Of a stretch of DNA of 64,000 nucleotides, positions 10,601-23,942 are shown one piece after another (within the stretch, counting starts at the first letter, position 1; each line of letters opens with the position of its first letter). Source of the DNA: Linyphia triangularis. Its lineage: Eukaryota; Arthropoda; Arachnida; Araneae; Linyphiidae. The position numbers and the translations under genes are program-made. The DNA is taken from contig OZ021726.1 in assembly GCA_963978545.1 (NCBI GenBank), positions 52,869,959 through 52,933,958 of the forward strand. Reading direction: 5' to 3'. The notes beneath the pieces were generated by a model. That model was not told where the DNA came from, did no database searches, and was given only the letters and a program-made list of their open reading frames with translations.

Positions 10601-13600
10601 TAGCGCTCTGGTCATGCATGCCAAAAGGTGCGGGGCTCGAATTCCGGATTAAGCATATGATTCATTGTGGTTCGGAATCCACGTTAAGCTGTAGGTTCCG
10701 GCCTGATTGCATAAAAATAGGTCATTGTGCATAAAAATAGGTCGTTGAGCGTATAAACCAACCAAATTGGTTGCATTTCTTCTATTTGTACAGCTTTCTT
10801 TGAACAAAATCAATTTGAAAGTAAATAATAATTTGCAGTCTTTTATCATTCATATAGTTAAGTTTAAATGACAAACGTAAGCAAATAACCATTACCAGAA
10901 TTTCTAAGAAAAAATTTCAATATTTTTTGGAAAGCAACTAATAATGTTTCGATGCATGTTTAAATAATTTTCTTGGCTATCTGTACATAATAATGAAAAA
11001 GTACATTTAATCTTACAATAATTTTATGAATAAAACAAGATGACAAAAAGTTTTTGCATACTCTCTGTAAGTCAACAAAATCAAATTGAAAATAAATCAT
11101 TATTTGCAGTAATTTATTATTCATTCTGTTAAGTTTTAAATGACAAGCGTTAGCAAATAACCAAAGAAGGACTAAGGAAGAATTTTCAATATTATTTGAA
11201 AAGTTAGCCCAATTATTCGATAAAAATGGAAAGGAAAAGAGCCGAACCTAACAAATCATGTAAAAAATAAAGAATCGGTTTTCATCCCCCCCCCCCCCCT
11301 TCTACGACGCGACCAGTATTTTAACAAACGAAACAGTTGTACAACCTAATACCCTCCCGTGGTTCTTTGTCCTGTTCCTCGAATTTTGCATGCGAGACAA
11401 AAAAAGAAGGGAGCGAGGGTCTAGGGACCAGAAGCCAAACTGACCTAAAGGGATATTCGAGCTAAAAGTGACCCCCTTACCATTTCAGTTACGTTAAGTT
11501 TTAGCCCGCGAATCTATTCAAGTATCGGCGCCAATGTCTCTTTGTGAAAAAACTCCCGAGGGTAAATAAGAAGGGAGAGGAAATGTAAAAATGGATGTAA
11601 CCTAGCTAAAACGGATACTGCGGGGTAGGGGGTAAATTGAATTAATCTCGTGTTTCGTCGCCTGCTGGTGTTGTAATGAATTTTGTCTCTTCAACACAAG
11701 TTTCAGATTATCAGATTACCCTAAAAAATACTTCCTCCATAGTAAAAAAAAAAAAAAATACACCCTTTTTGAAAAAACCCTCAAATACCCTCATTTTCAA
11801 ATTACCCTCCAAAATACCCGCCAACCTTTAAAATACCCGGTTTGCGGGTAATTACCCGGTTTGCGGGTAATTACCCGCCAATTGGCAACACTGACTTTAA
11901 CACCTGCTAGGGAGAAAGAGAAGGAGGCGTGTCAATTTTACTCGTGGGGTTCCGATCGGACGACTTTTGGGGGTCCATTTCCCCTTTTTCTGTGGATGAT
12001 GTCCTTTTTTGCTATGGTTGGATTTTGTGAGAAGATTTTCGAGTTATTTGAGATACCGTGGAAGACATATTTTATTTCAATTTTACTTTATTATTTTATG
12101 AAATTGTAAATTTTTTCAAAATATTTGAAATGGCTGGGGTTTGGATTAGAGCTTACTAGCCAAAGACGTTAATCACTACAGCTATCCAGTTACTCCGAGA
12201 AGACTATTATTATTTATAAGAAGTTGATAAACGAATGATTTTTGTCTTGAATAATTTCGTATAGAATTATTTTCTAAAATACGATTTGTATTTTAATGCA
12301 AGTTATATTGATAACTTAGAACTTTTCTATTTGTATTGGAAAACTTACATTTTATTTCTTGTTATTGTTAACAATATATAATATGAACCTATATAATGTT
12401 CTAATTTCATTACTTAGAAATGAAAGAAATTAGTATTATATATAGCTAGTATATATGAAATATCACAAACGCGTATTTTAGTGTTCGTGTTGCTAAGTGC
12501 CATGCAAAAAAAGTTTCCGTACGCAATATGAAAATTAATTCTGACGTCTTCCACAACAAACTTGCAGTAAATTTTCAAAACTGAAGTGTACGCAGTTGTC
12601 ACGAAGACATGATAGCATCAATTGTTTAATTTTAGCTTGTAGCTGATCGGCTTAAAATGGAGTTCTTAAATCTATTCGTGAGTTGGTGACTCAGTTATGA
12701 AATGAGGAATTGTCAATGAAAAAAATCGGCGAAATCTTTAATTTATTGAAGTCTTGTACATTATATTATTGAAAGAACGATGAGCTTCAGAATTTTTAGG
12801 ATAGATATAGATCCGGAAGATCTTCAAAGATAAAACGCTTGCATAAAAGAAATATCCTATATTAAAGTTCAAGATAATCCGCGAATAAGTGCACCTTAAG
12901 TCACACATCGCTTAAAAATTGATAAAAACATTGAAGTGACATCTCAAACGGTGAGAAATCTATAATAATAAAACAAGATGTGTGTCTGTCTGTCTGTGGC
13001 TCTGTGGATCTATAGAAACCTACTTAAAATTGGAGTAGAGATCTGAAATTTTCAAAATAAGATGTTTGGACCTTCTAATTTTATGTATGTCAAACAGACT
13101 GTTAAAATTTTAATTAGTTCTTTTTTAATTAATATTTTAATTTAATTTTTTTTTACAAAGTTACTTCAAATAGAGATACAAATTTTCAACATAAATAATT
13201 TTGGCCTTCTTATTGAACTATTAAAAAACAGAATTTTAAATTTGTTGTTAGTTTTTTTTAATTATATAATAAATACTTGACAAAATGGTTTCTACTAAAG
13301 CTACAGCTCTGATATTTTCAACATTAGTAGTTTTAGCCTTCTAATTGGAATTTTAAGAAATAGAATTTCAAATTTTTATTTAGTTCTTTTTAATTAATTT
13401 TTTTTTAATAACTATTTTACAAAAAAAAGCTCTGAAATTTTCCACATAAGTAGTTTTGGCCTTCTAAAATATCGAATTTTAAATTTTTATTTAGTTCTTT
13501 TTTAATTTTTTTTTTTTTTTTAAAATTAATAAATATTTTACAGAACGATTTCTAATATTAGCAATTTATTAATTCAAAACTTAGAAGAGAGGCCATATTT

Positions 13601-16600
13601 GGTCACTAGTATTTGGTGATAGAATACAGTATTTGGAAAATGAACTGGTTCAGTATTTCAAACTGGTTCATATTCCCTCTCCCACTAAAAAGAGGTTACA
13701 ATGAGAAAAGTGTTTTGGGAGGAAGGGAGAGTCAAAACAGGTGCAATGTAAATCTGTACCCTAAAGCCACGGTGATCTTTTAGAATTACGCCAAAGCCAC
13801 GGTACGCCAAAGCCACGTACGCCAGTGCCACGTAACCCTAAAAATAACTAATGAAAAATAACATTAATCTTTAAATGTAGTGGCACTGAAAAAGTGATTT
13901 ATTTTTACATTTGAAAACTTAAAAACTATTTATGGTATCTATATCATATTATTATAAAAATGTATTGTACTACTTTGTATAAAGATATTAGTATTTTTAC
14001 TAACAAATACAGTTACACTTGGTCAACTTTTAACTTTGGAGGAACTTTCATTTAAGTTAAATTTATATTCTTGTTTTATATAAAAACAAGTTTTTTTTTT
14101 TTTTTTTTAATTCTTTATTAATTTAATTTCATGAAAGTATGCACATTTATAAGTATTATTTCAATCTAAATAAACAGTTATGTATATAACATTGCATTAT
14201 AACTTTGTCTCTTACTTCCAAGTAAAAAAAAGTAAGTCGCCGAATAATAACAATAAGTTTTGACCCTCGTTTAATGTTATAGGAAGTATAAATTATTTCT
14301 TTACTAGTTAATATTTTTATTACAAGTTACGAATTTATAAAATTTATAGTTGAAGATGGGAGATTGAGAGGGGAGGGGGGGGGGGATGCACTTGTCACCA
14401 AATTTTGGGCGTCCCCCCACTTTTTTTTCACCACTTCTACCACTGGTATTTTCATAAAATTCAGATATGATGTTTATTCTTTTGAGGTCGTTGTAAAACA
14501 TACATTCAATTGAAACAAAGTGCGAAGATAAAATAATTCAATTGTCGGAATACGAAAGAAATATCCAGAACAGTTTTGAAAACTGATAAGGAAATCTACC
14601 TTTTTTTCTATGCAACAATGTATTTTTATTCCAAAGCACCATTATCATTTCCGGTCCAGAGAACTTTTGCATTATCACGCAATCAATAAAAAAAAAAAAA
14701 AAAAAAAAACTCTCGCTATATTTCAAAGAAATAATCTCTGAGCAAGATGTAATGTGAGGAAATTAATTCAGAGATAAATAGATGTTTCATATATCATCAA
14801 GGCCATAAACGGTATTGCAGTGCTTTAACAACACAGGAACAAATTAAATGATTGTTTAGGAGTTACATTCATATCCAGAAAGAAGTTGGATCTTACCATA
14901 AAAAGAAATATGTTTCGATCACTTTTTAAATCCTTTATATTAACTCAGATTTTGTTTGTGTGTTTGTTTGCAAATTTGCGAAAGGCCAATTAACACACTT
15001 GCCGTCAAACAATCGAACCAAAACTTGGCAAATAGAATGTATTCTTATCGAAATTTTTTATCTGTCACTTATAGGCCGCTTTAACACACGCTTCTATTGA
15101 AACTTTTTAGCACTAATTAACCCACTCGACATCATCCAATTAAGCTGTAACTGGACATATAAACTCAACTGTCGATGGTAATACTTTACACAAAGTTTTG
15201 AGGGGAATAAAGAGTTTTTTCCCTTTCGTGGAATCGATGGTTTTCTTCGTAGTGGTTAAACACTCTGAAAAGTCGAACTGAGCTCGAAATTGGTTAAATC
15301 TATAATAATAAAACAAGCTGTGTGTCTGTGGCTCTGTGGATCTATAGAAACCCACTTAAAATTGGAGTAGAGCTCTGAAATTTTTAACATAAGAAGTTTT
15401 GACTTTCTAATTTTATATATGTCAAACAGAATGTTAAAATTTTAATTAGTTCTTTTTTAATTAATTTTTTTAATTAATTTATTTTTTACAAAGTGACTTC
15501 AAATAGAGATGCAGCTCTGAAATTTTCAACATTAGTAGTTTTAGCCTTCGAATTGGACTTTTAAAAAGCAGAATGTTAAAATTTTAATTATTTATTTTTT
15601 AATTATTCTTCTTAATTAAAAATTTTTTTTACAAAACGACTTCTAATAGGGCTACAGTTCTGAAATTTTCAACAAAAGTAGTTTTGGCCTTCTAATTGGT
15701 CTTTTAAAAAACAGAATTTTAAATTTTTATTTAAAATTCTGTTCTTTTTCAATTAATTTTTTTAATTAATTAATAAATATTTTACAAAATGATTTCTAAT
15801 AGGACTACAGCTCTGAAAATTTCAACAAAAGTAGTTTTAACCTTTTAATTGAACTTTTTAAAAATAGAATTTTAATTTTTATTTAGTTCCTTTTTAATTA
15901 ATTTTTTTAATTAATTAATATACATTTTACAAAACGATTTCTAATAAGGCTACAGCTTTGAAATTCTCAACATAAGTAGTTTTAGCCTGCAAATTGGATT
16001 TTTAAAAAACTGAATTTCACATCTGGCTAAAATATTTCACATGGAAAAATTTCGTGGCGAAATACGGGTATTTAGCTAGTAATAAATAATTGGCAATGCA
16101 TATAAAGGATTTATATTATAAACTTTGTTTTTAAGGGTTATTTTTTTTCTGCTGTGATTCAATCACTGTTCGAATACCTTTAATTGGACAAACTACAATA
16201 ACAAAGTACGGCACCTCGGTTGATTTATTGTACGCTATATTTATGCACAATGATAGATAATCAGGCCGGGACCTACAGCTTAACGTGGATTCCGAACCAC
16301 AACGAACATCCATGTCTACCCAGGATTCGATTCGAACCCAGCACCTTTTGGCATGCGAGGCCAGAGCGCTAACCCCACAGCCGTAAGGTTGGCAGTTCTG
16401 CTCCTTGATTTTTATAAATAAAATAATGAATTTTTTAGTAATAGAAGCGGAAAGCACTCTTATCTTTTTATGTGGATTCTTTGAAAAGGAAAATCAGGTT
16501 TTTAAGGGTCAAGAATTCTTAAAGGCTCGGCAATTAAATAAATTCAAGAATAGTATTTCCCAGAAACGTAATTCATAGGCGGTGAAGTTAAACAAAGCAA

Positions 16601-19600
16601 ATTTAAATTGCCACATGAATCCTGTAAATTATAGGTGGTTGCTTTGAAAATTTCCAAAGAAAACAGCCCCACTGACAAGAAATGTGCATAATTTCCATTC
16701 AGTTCCATTTTTTTTCCAAAAACAAATAAATGAATTAAAAAAAAAAAAAAAATTTAAAAAAATAGCCGGATTGAATTGTGACGTACCTGAAACTACAATC
16801 TGGAGATAAAAACCAAAAAACTATCTTTTTATGAAAATAAAAATTGGCATGTATATCATCATGAAGGAAAATAAAATTTCACGGGACAAATACTTAAATT
16901 CTTTGTAATAAAAACATAAAAACTACTCTCTGAATAGCAATTAAAATTGAATTATTTTAATAACTCACGCAAATTCTTATTTAAGAGACACTTAAAATAA
17001 AAATAAATTGAAAATGGAAATTTAAAACGTAATGTAAATTTTTTACACCAACACACGGTGTTTTTCTACCTTACATCAATACCTAATGATTAAGAGCACA
17101 TCTTTACTTGAATAACAATGAGCAGTTTCTCATAGATACCTACAGCACTTTTTGTTGACAAAATATCAATTTTTTTTTCTTTCCTTTCGTGGAAGGAAAG
17201 AAAAGAAACTTTTCTAAACATTTCTGTGAAAACCGTCTCGTTCTATTCTGAAATGTTCGTAAATTTCCAATTTGTGTAAATCCCAGCTATTTTTGGATCA
17301 CTCTTTCGAAGATGAATAATCATGAAAGAATAAACTTGCAATTTGAGACACTGAACACTTAACTATATAACCTTTCCATGATTTTGTCGATTTCAAAAAT
17401 TAATATAAACCATTTTGATTCCGAAAACCTATTGAAAATAACGCAATTAATTTAAGCTTTTAGTATATCTTTTGGCTATTTTATTAACAAAAATAAGTAA
17501 TAAAAAAATAATTATAGGTAATAAGTAATTGAAGGTACTTATCTTTTGTGCAAACACTTTAATAGTAAAGCTTTTATTTGTTTTAAGTTTTACCTTAATC
17601 AATTTAATTTGTATCAAATCCATTATAATAACAAAAATAACAATTAAAATTTAACAAAATTTAATTTAGAAGATGAATCATACCAATAGATTTTTTGGTC
17701 GTAGTTTTTCAACAAAATTTTTATTTTCCTTTTCAGAACATATTGCCTTCCATGACAAAAGGCTGTAAAATATTAGCGACAAACTTCTACGGCGAAAGAA
17801 ACGCATGATTTTTATGCATTGTTACGTAAAGCCTCCAGTTTCCAAAAACAAACACTGCACGGTCACGGAATTTCAATAAACATTAACCTATCAGTCTCGT
17901 GAATAAAAAGTAATAGTAGTATTACTCCGCAAATTTTATAAACTGTTCAACAATGCGGAAGAACGATCTCGTTTATAAACAAAAGAATAGCTACCAAACG
18001 ATTACACGCATCCCATAATCGCATCGAGTTGAGTTGACACTAATGAAGACGCAGTCACACTGTGTCAATATTTAAATGAACCGTAAAGCACACGGTAATC
18101 TGTTATTTCGGTTTAACAATGTTCTCATTGAAATGTTTTTATATCAATATATATATTTTTTAAACGGCTGGTTAGTTATTTTATAAGGTATAACAAGAAA
18201 AACTAGGGGTGTGGAACATCGCACAACTTTCAATTACTCTATATTACTGATGTGGATTTGCGTCATTTACCGTTTTTATATTTCCGTCATTGGTTTAGAA
18301 AAATGGCCAGTTTGGCGATAATTCTTAAAGTCTTTGAAGACACCCTTCAAAGAAAAAAAAAATAATAACTTCGCCAAAATGGTGATTTTGGCGATATACT
18401 TTTCAATAATTCTTATATTATCCTTTCTTATAAGTGAAACTGAGGAGAGAGGAAAAAACGATCGTTGATGAGGTATGCTCAAGAAAAGAGAATTCTATGT
18501 TAAAGGCATTTGTTTTTCAACTTTTTACACCATTAAAACATTTTTACGAGAATTTTGGAGCTAACATTTTCGGAATGTTTAGAACACCTTAAGAGGCATT
18601 ACTACAGCGATTTTGAACAAAATCGTTAGAGCCGCTTTTTTGCAATTACTGAAAAACTTGATTTTTTCAATGGCAGCTACCTTATGCGCATGAGCGATTT
18701 TGAAGAAAACCTTAATGGTAGGTCCTTGTGCAATCACCAATCCGTACACCATTTTTTTTTTATTTTTTTATTTTATTTATTTATTTATTTCGTATGTCAA
18801 TTTGTTCAGAAGTTATGTACACACAGACATTTTTTCTAGATGGCTTTTTTTGAAATCGGGATGTTCCAAAACTTGGAGAAATGCAAAGAAAAAAAAAATC
18901 CGATTTTTTTTTTTTTTTTTTTTTTTTTGACCGAATACTAAACTTTCATTACCTTATGTATACATATGGGTAATTGAAAGTAAAAATATCATTAACAAAA
19001 TATGAAAAGAAAATAATGGGGTGGTTTTTCATTGCATTATAAAACGTTTTTATAAGCTAGTTTATGGGAACTTTTTAAAAATTAATAAAAAAATCGTTAC
19101 CTGTGTTACCTACAAAATTTTGTTAATGAAATTTTTTATACTGTAGCTATACCAAGTAAAATATCTAATTTGATTTAAACCAATACTTTAGTAAATATTA
19201 TAGCTCAAAAACAAAGCGTTAGATCTATTGGACAAGAACAGTCTGTCGATTTCTCTTAAAACACGTAGTAAAATATAAGGTTAAAAAAAAAGGGGGACTT
19301 AGAAACGGGGCTGTTAACATTTGTTATTACTAGACTCGAAAGGATTAAAATAGTAAGGTGCAAGCTAAATTTTATTTTCTAGCTACATGGGAAAAAATTG
19401 AGATTTTGAAAACTCTTCAAAATTAAAAAAATCGCAGAATCTTTAGTTTTAAAATTCTATAAAATTCAAATGTTTTACACTCTTTTTATACCTGGATAAA
19501 GAACTAAACAATGAAAAAAAAAAAAAAATTAGAACTACGCGTTGATTGCGGTTTAGAATGATCTATAGTATTTAAGTGAATTTAATTGAAATTTCTTTTG

Positions 19601-22600
19601 TTATCTTACCGAGAACTTGGCCGACTACTTATATATTGGACAACAGTATATTTTTGCAAGAAGGTCAAAATCGCTATTTGGGAATATATGAATATTTAAA
19701 ATGAACACTGTACAGAAATCTTGTGTTTTTATTTTGAGTAACGTACTTGAGTTTTCATTATCATGTGTTTCTTTCTGTTATAGAATGGTTTGATCAATGC
19801 TTCTGTATATACGGCTGAGATAACTGCGATGTTTCTATCTGGTTGTTCGTCAGACTACTTGAGGAAAAAAAACTGGCTGTCTAACACCAACATCCGAAAA
19901 CTTTTCGAGACACTAGGTAAGGGTTTCTTTAAACTCGGTATTCTCTGCACTTTTGATAACCCGATCCCAATTGGAAAAAATTTGTAACGAATTTATTGCA
20001 TAATCAAAACAAAATATCGTTTGTTTGTCATTTTTAAAATTGTGATTGCTGTAAAGACTCTTATACATTTCCACTTCACAGTCAAATGCAATGTTGGTGG
20101 GAAAGTGAAATGTGCTTTGTGATTGGCTGATAGAAAGTGAAAATTCGAATTTGTTTTTTTAATAGTGATTGTCACAAGTGTTGTAATATGTAGTATTACT
20201 CCATTCAAAGTAACGTCTTGAATAAGGTTCATATTTTGGAGAAAAAGAATTAATCTGGCTCATATTATTTTACAGCTCATACTGGCTCATTTATTTGACA
20301 AACAAGTAATAAAAAAGTAAAACTTTCGTAAAGAAAAAAATGTGTCTTAAACCATCTCATTTACTCATTACCCATGTGTGACTACTATCTAAAAGAAATA
20401 TATTATTCATGAACATTTATATTTTAAGTGACCAATGAAGCTGAACTGATGTCCATCAATGCGTAAAACTTATTCCAAACAATATCAAAGTTCATCAATT
20501 CAATTACCAATTACAACGAACTAAAACTGTTTACACAGTAGGGAATCATCCTTATTTACACTCAACAACCAATTCCTTTTACTACATTTCAAAACATAAA
20601 ACCGACCAACATAACATTTAAAAGATGTTTTGGAAACAAAACAAAAAAAAAAAAAAAAACGACGTCATCTCCAAGTATTTCGCTCTAATCCGGACTCCAA
20701 ATCTCTTTCACAAAACGAAAGAGATCTTCTCAAGCCTAACATGAAAAGAAGCGAGAAAAAAGCATCTTATAAATATCCTGCTCGTCATTGCTTAATTACT
20801 TCGTCTCACAAACACGTCTTCTGTGACGTTCCGGAACAAACCCCGGATCCTTGTCCATTTGAAGATATTCACCCGCCGAAAGAAGAAAGTGGATCACTCA
20901 AGAGAGTCGGCTTCACTGCCAAGAATGTGGGTCACGTGATGTTCCGGGACGACTCGGCAGAGGGCGCGGTCTACCTACCCTCATCTTTTCCAACAACAAA
21001 GGGTTCTGACGTGTGTTAATTGATGAAGAAACATAAGCTTGCGATCCAAAGACTATTCGGCGAGTGAAGAGACAAAGGATTTTCTCGGAGTCTAACGGCG
21101 CCAAAGAATACCGTTAGTCCAAAGAAACATTTATATGTGACGTCTGGAGTTTTAATTAAGCAAGGGACAATTCTCTGGTGTACGATGGGATATTTTGTGC
21201 TCTTTTTTTTTTCTACCAGTAAACAGATTAGGATTATAAAATACGATGAATCTACTAGTTATGTTTTTGTTATATATTATTAGTTAGTGACAAAGTTATG
21301 TAGATAAATAAATATCAAATATACATTTATTACTACCTGACGCACGGGACACGTAACTGGCATAAAAATAAACTATCACAGTTGTATGGTAATATAATTT
21401 TTGAAAAATATGTCTCAATTCTTCTTATAAAAGAACTAATTGATTGCCATAATTGGTTACTTTTCAACCGTTAATAATGTATATCCCCTTTGAAGTCAGT
21501 ATACGTAATTAATATATTCTACACATTTCTAACATGCACGTAAGTTTTTTTTCTTTTTTCCTTCAAAAACTAAAAATAGTTGCTCTTTATAATCTGTCGA
21601 TAGAAAAAAACCTATTTTAAATTGGTGCATAAATCTCAAATTAAGAGCCTACCCATTATTACTTAGTCCCCCCTCCCCCCAATAAAACATCAGAATGAAA
21701 CTTCTTTACTTTTCCTAATTAGTTCATAAAAAACTTGTTTTTCGAATTTCTTCCCTCTAGCTTTCATGAGAATTTGTAATGAGTGAAATGAATCAATGAG
21801 TCTGTGCTTTTATATGTAAAGATTAACCATAAAATAGTATGAAAATGATGCACATTTTTGAGGCATTGGTGAGGGAAGGATTAAATCGTTTTTAAAATGC
21901 AAAAGAATACTTTTACTCCCACACACACACAAAAACCGAAAGTTTAATTATGCAATTCTTATAATTAAATTGATGTATTTTTAAAACCATCGGCTCTGAA
22001 ATATTTACAGAGAATTCCCTTCAACTGCCTGCGGAAATTTGCGAAATGCCGGACAATTAATATCGATTAATCTAGTGTGTGATCACGGGTTTTAAAATTA
22101 TTCCGTTTGGAGTTGATACTTTTATGATTTTAAGTCACCGAAATTCTAAATCACCGAAACTCATAAAAAGCACAGCTTTTCTTAAGTGATTATTTATATT
22201 AACGCTCAATTATACTAATTCCTAAATTAATTTTACACTAGAGAACCATAAACCATTTCTTTCTCGTCTTAAGTGATTATATTAAAGCTTAATTATACTA
22301 ATTCATAATTTCATTTTACATTAGAGAACCCTATACTATTTCTTTCACGGATACTCCTTCAAACTGTATCCCACCAACAGAAAAATCGTCGTATGTTACT
22401 TGCTACCAGCAGAGTACACAATATTTTATTTTGTTTCTCCAACTGCTTAGAGTATAGCACTGTTATAATTTCCTCATTATTTTAGCTCTCCTGGGTCCAA
22501 CCTTGTGCCTGACCCTGGTACCTGCAATGGGGTGCAACCATGTGCCAGTAGTCATCCTCATCGTCATGAGCATGTTCTTCTACGGGATGGTCGGGGGAGG

Positions 22601-23907
22601 GGACATACCCGCATTCGTAGACATCGCCCCGGAACTGGCAGGTAATACGTCACGACTCGAACACTGTTGTATCCGTGGGATAGGGAGAACATTTTAGTTC
22701 TATTTCAGCTAGATTCCCTGCCACACATGGCATAAAAAGATTATTGCAGTTTCGTTCCAGAGTCATGATTGAAACTGAAGTCCTGTCTTAGTCTCAGAAA
22801 AAATTATTATATTGCGATAGTTGCTCTTTCATTCGGTTATCTTTGCCATACTTACTATTGGAAAATAATTTCCTTTCTATTTCAGTTAGACGCACTGACT
22901 CATATGGCACAGGGAGATAATTGGAGTTTCATTTCAGTTCCCTTTTTAATGGGTAGATAATTTCATATCTGCTTCAGTTAGACACCCTGAACGGGCGCAC
23001 ATATGGCATAGGGAAGTGATTGCAATTTCACTTCAGTTTAGACACCTTGCCACATAGGGTTCTTCGTAATAACGTTTTTGTACAATATCGACTGAAGTCT
23101 TGACTTCCTAGCCTTTCGGGGAGTCTTTTGGTATTGCATTGGGAAAATCTGTATCAGCATTATCTCACAAAGCGCCCATATTTTTCATTGCATTTTATAG
23201 GTATTGTACCACACTCCCTTACAAATGCTTAAAGTGGGCACATAAGATATGACTTTGATATAAGGTTTTTCTATTTTTGAATATACGAGGTTTCAGCTCA
23301 ACTATGCTTCTAATTAGAAATCCCATACAAAATTCTAGTGTTTGGACTGTATCATTATATGTCCATAAATCTGAGTGTTATTTCATGACCAGTGGTGGGA
23401 GTTGGTTGACACTAATGAGGGGATAATCAGGAAAAGTGAGGCAGGACATTTCAAACTAATTCTTGGTCAAATTCATTAAAATTTGAAAACCAAGTGCAAA
23501 TCTCTCTCACTCTCTCTCCCCACACCCCAACCACCAATCTCCGTCACAGCAAGAATATTGACGCAGTATGGCCCATGTGTTGCCCTTGCGCCGTTAAACT
23601 CCTACCAACCAACCACAGCAAGAATCTCACTGAGAAACTTTAGGTTTTTTTTTATGTTGAAATATATTAAACGTTATGTGCTAATTTTAAATAAATTGTG
23701 CTGCTATTACATTAGACGGCAAGGTACTTGAAAAGCTATTGATGATATTTATAAGAAAAAGGTTTAATTATTAACTGCTTTCTGAAACATAATTATTCAC
23801 AAAATCAGCAAATATTTTCTTTAAGATCAATGCCTTTGCGTATAGAATTTAAATAGGTAACGGCTACAAATAAGTAATGTCCCGATGCACCTCTTTTGTA
23901 AGGTTTC

Positions 23908-23942
<35 letters not shown>

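Larger units (their letters stand above)
9632..13836. mobile_element. 4.2-kb composite inverted-repeat element (host of nested transposons)
   Basis: About 90-bp inverted ends built from GTGGCTTTGGCGTAC units (9632-9725 and 13757-13836) flanked by an 8-bp duplication CCTAAAAA (9624-9631, 13837-13844). The 8-bp size suggests a hAT-type or similar transposase. The hAT-like insertion at 9733-11893 lies immediately inside the left end. A Tc1 fossil and a Helitron fragment lie in the remaining 2 kb. No own transposase seen. Confidence 0.65.

Noticed and set aside
7147..19783. A missing exon inside the 12.6-kb intron
   Set aside because: Exon d ends in phase 0 with 'FPIQK' and exon e starts 'NGL', which is continuous in the family alignment, so none is needed.
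20630..21019. 129-codon frame in the SLC17 intron
   Set aside because: It starts in a poly-A run (Lys repeat) and matches no family known to me. Kept only as a GC-richer island.
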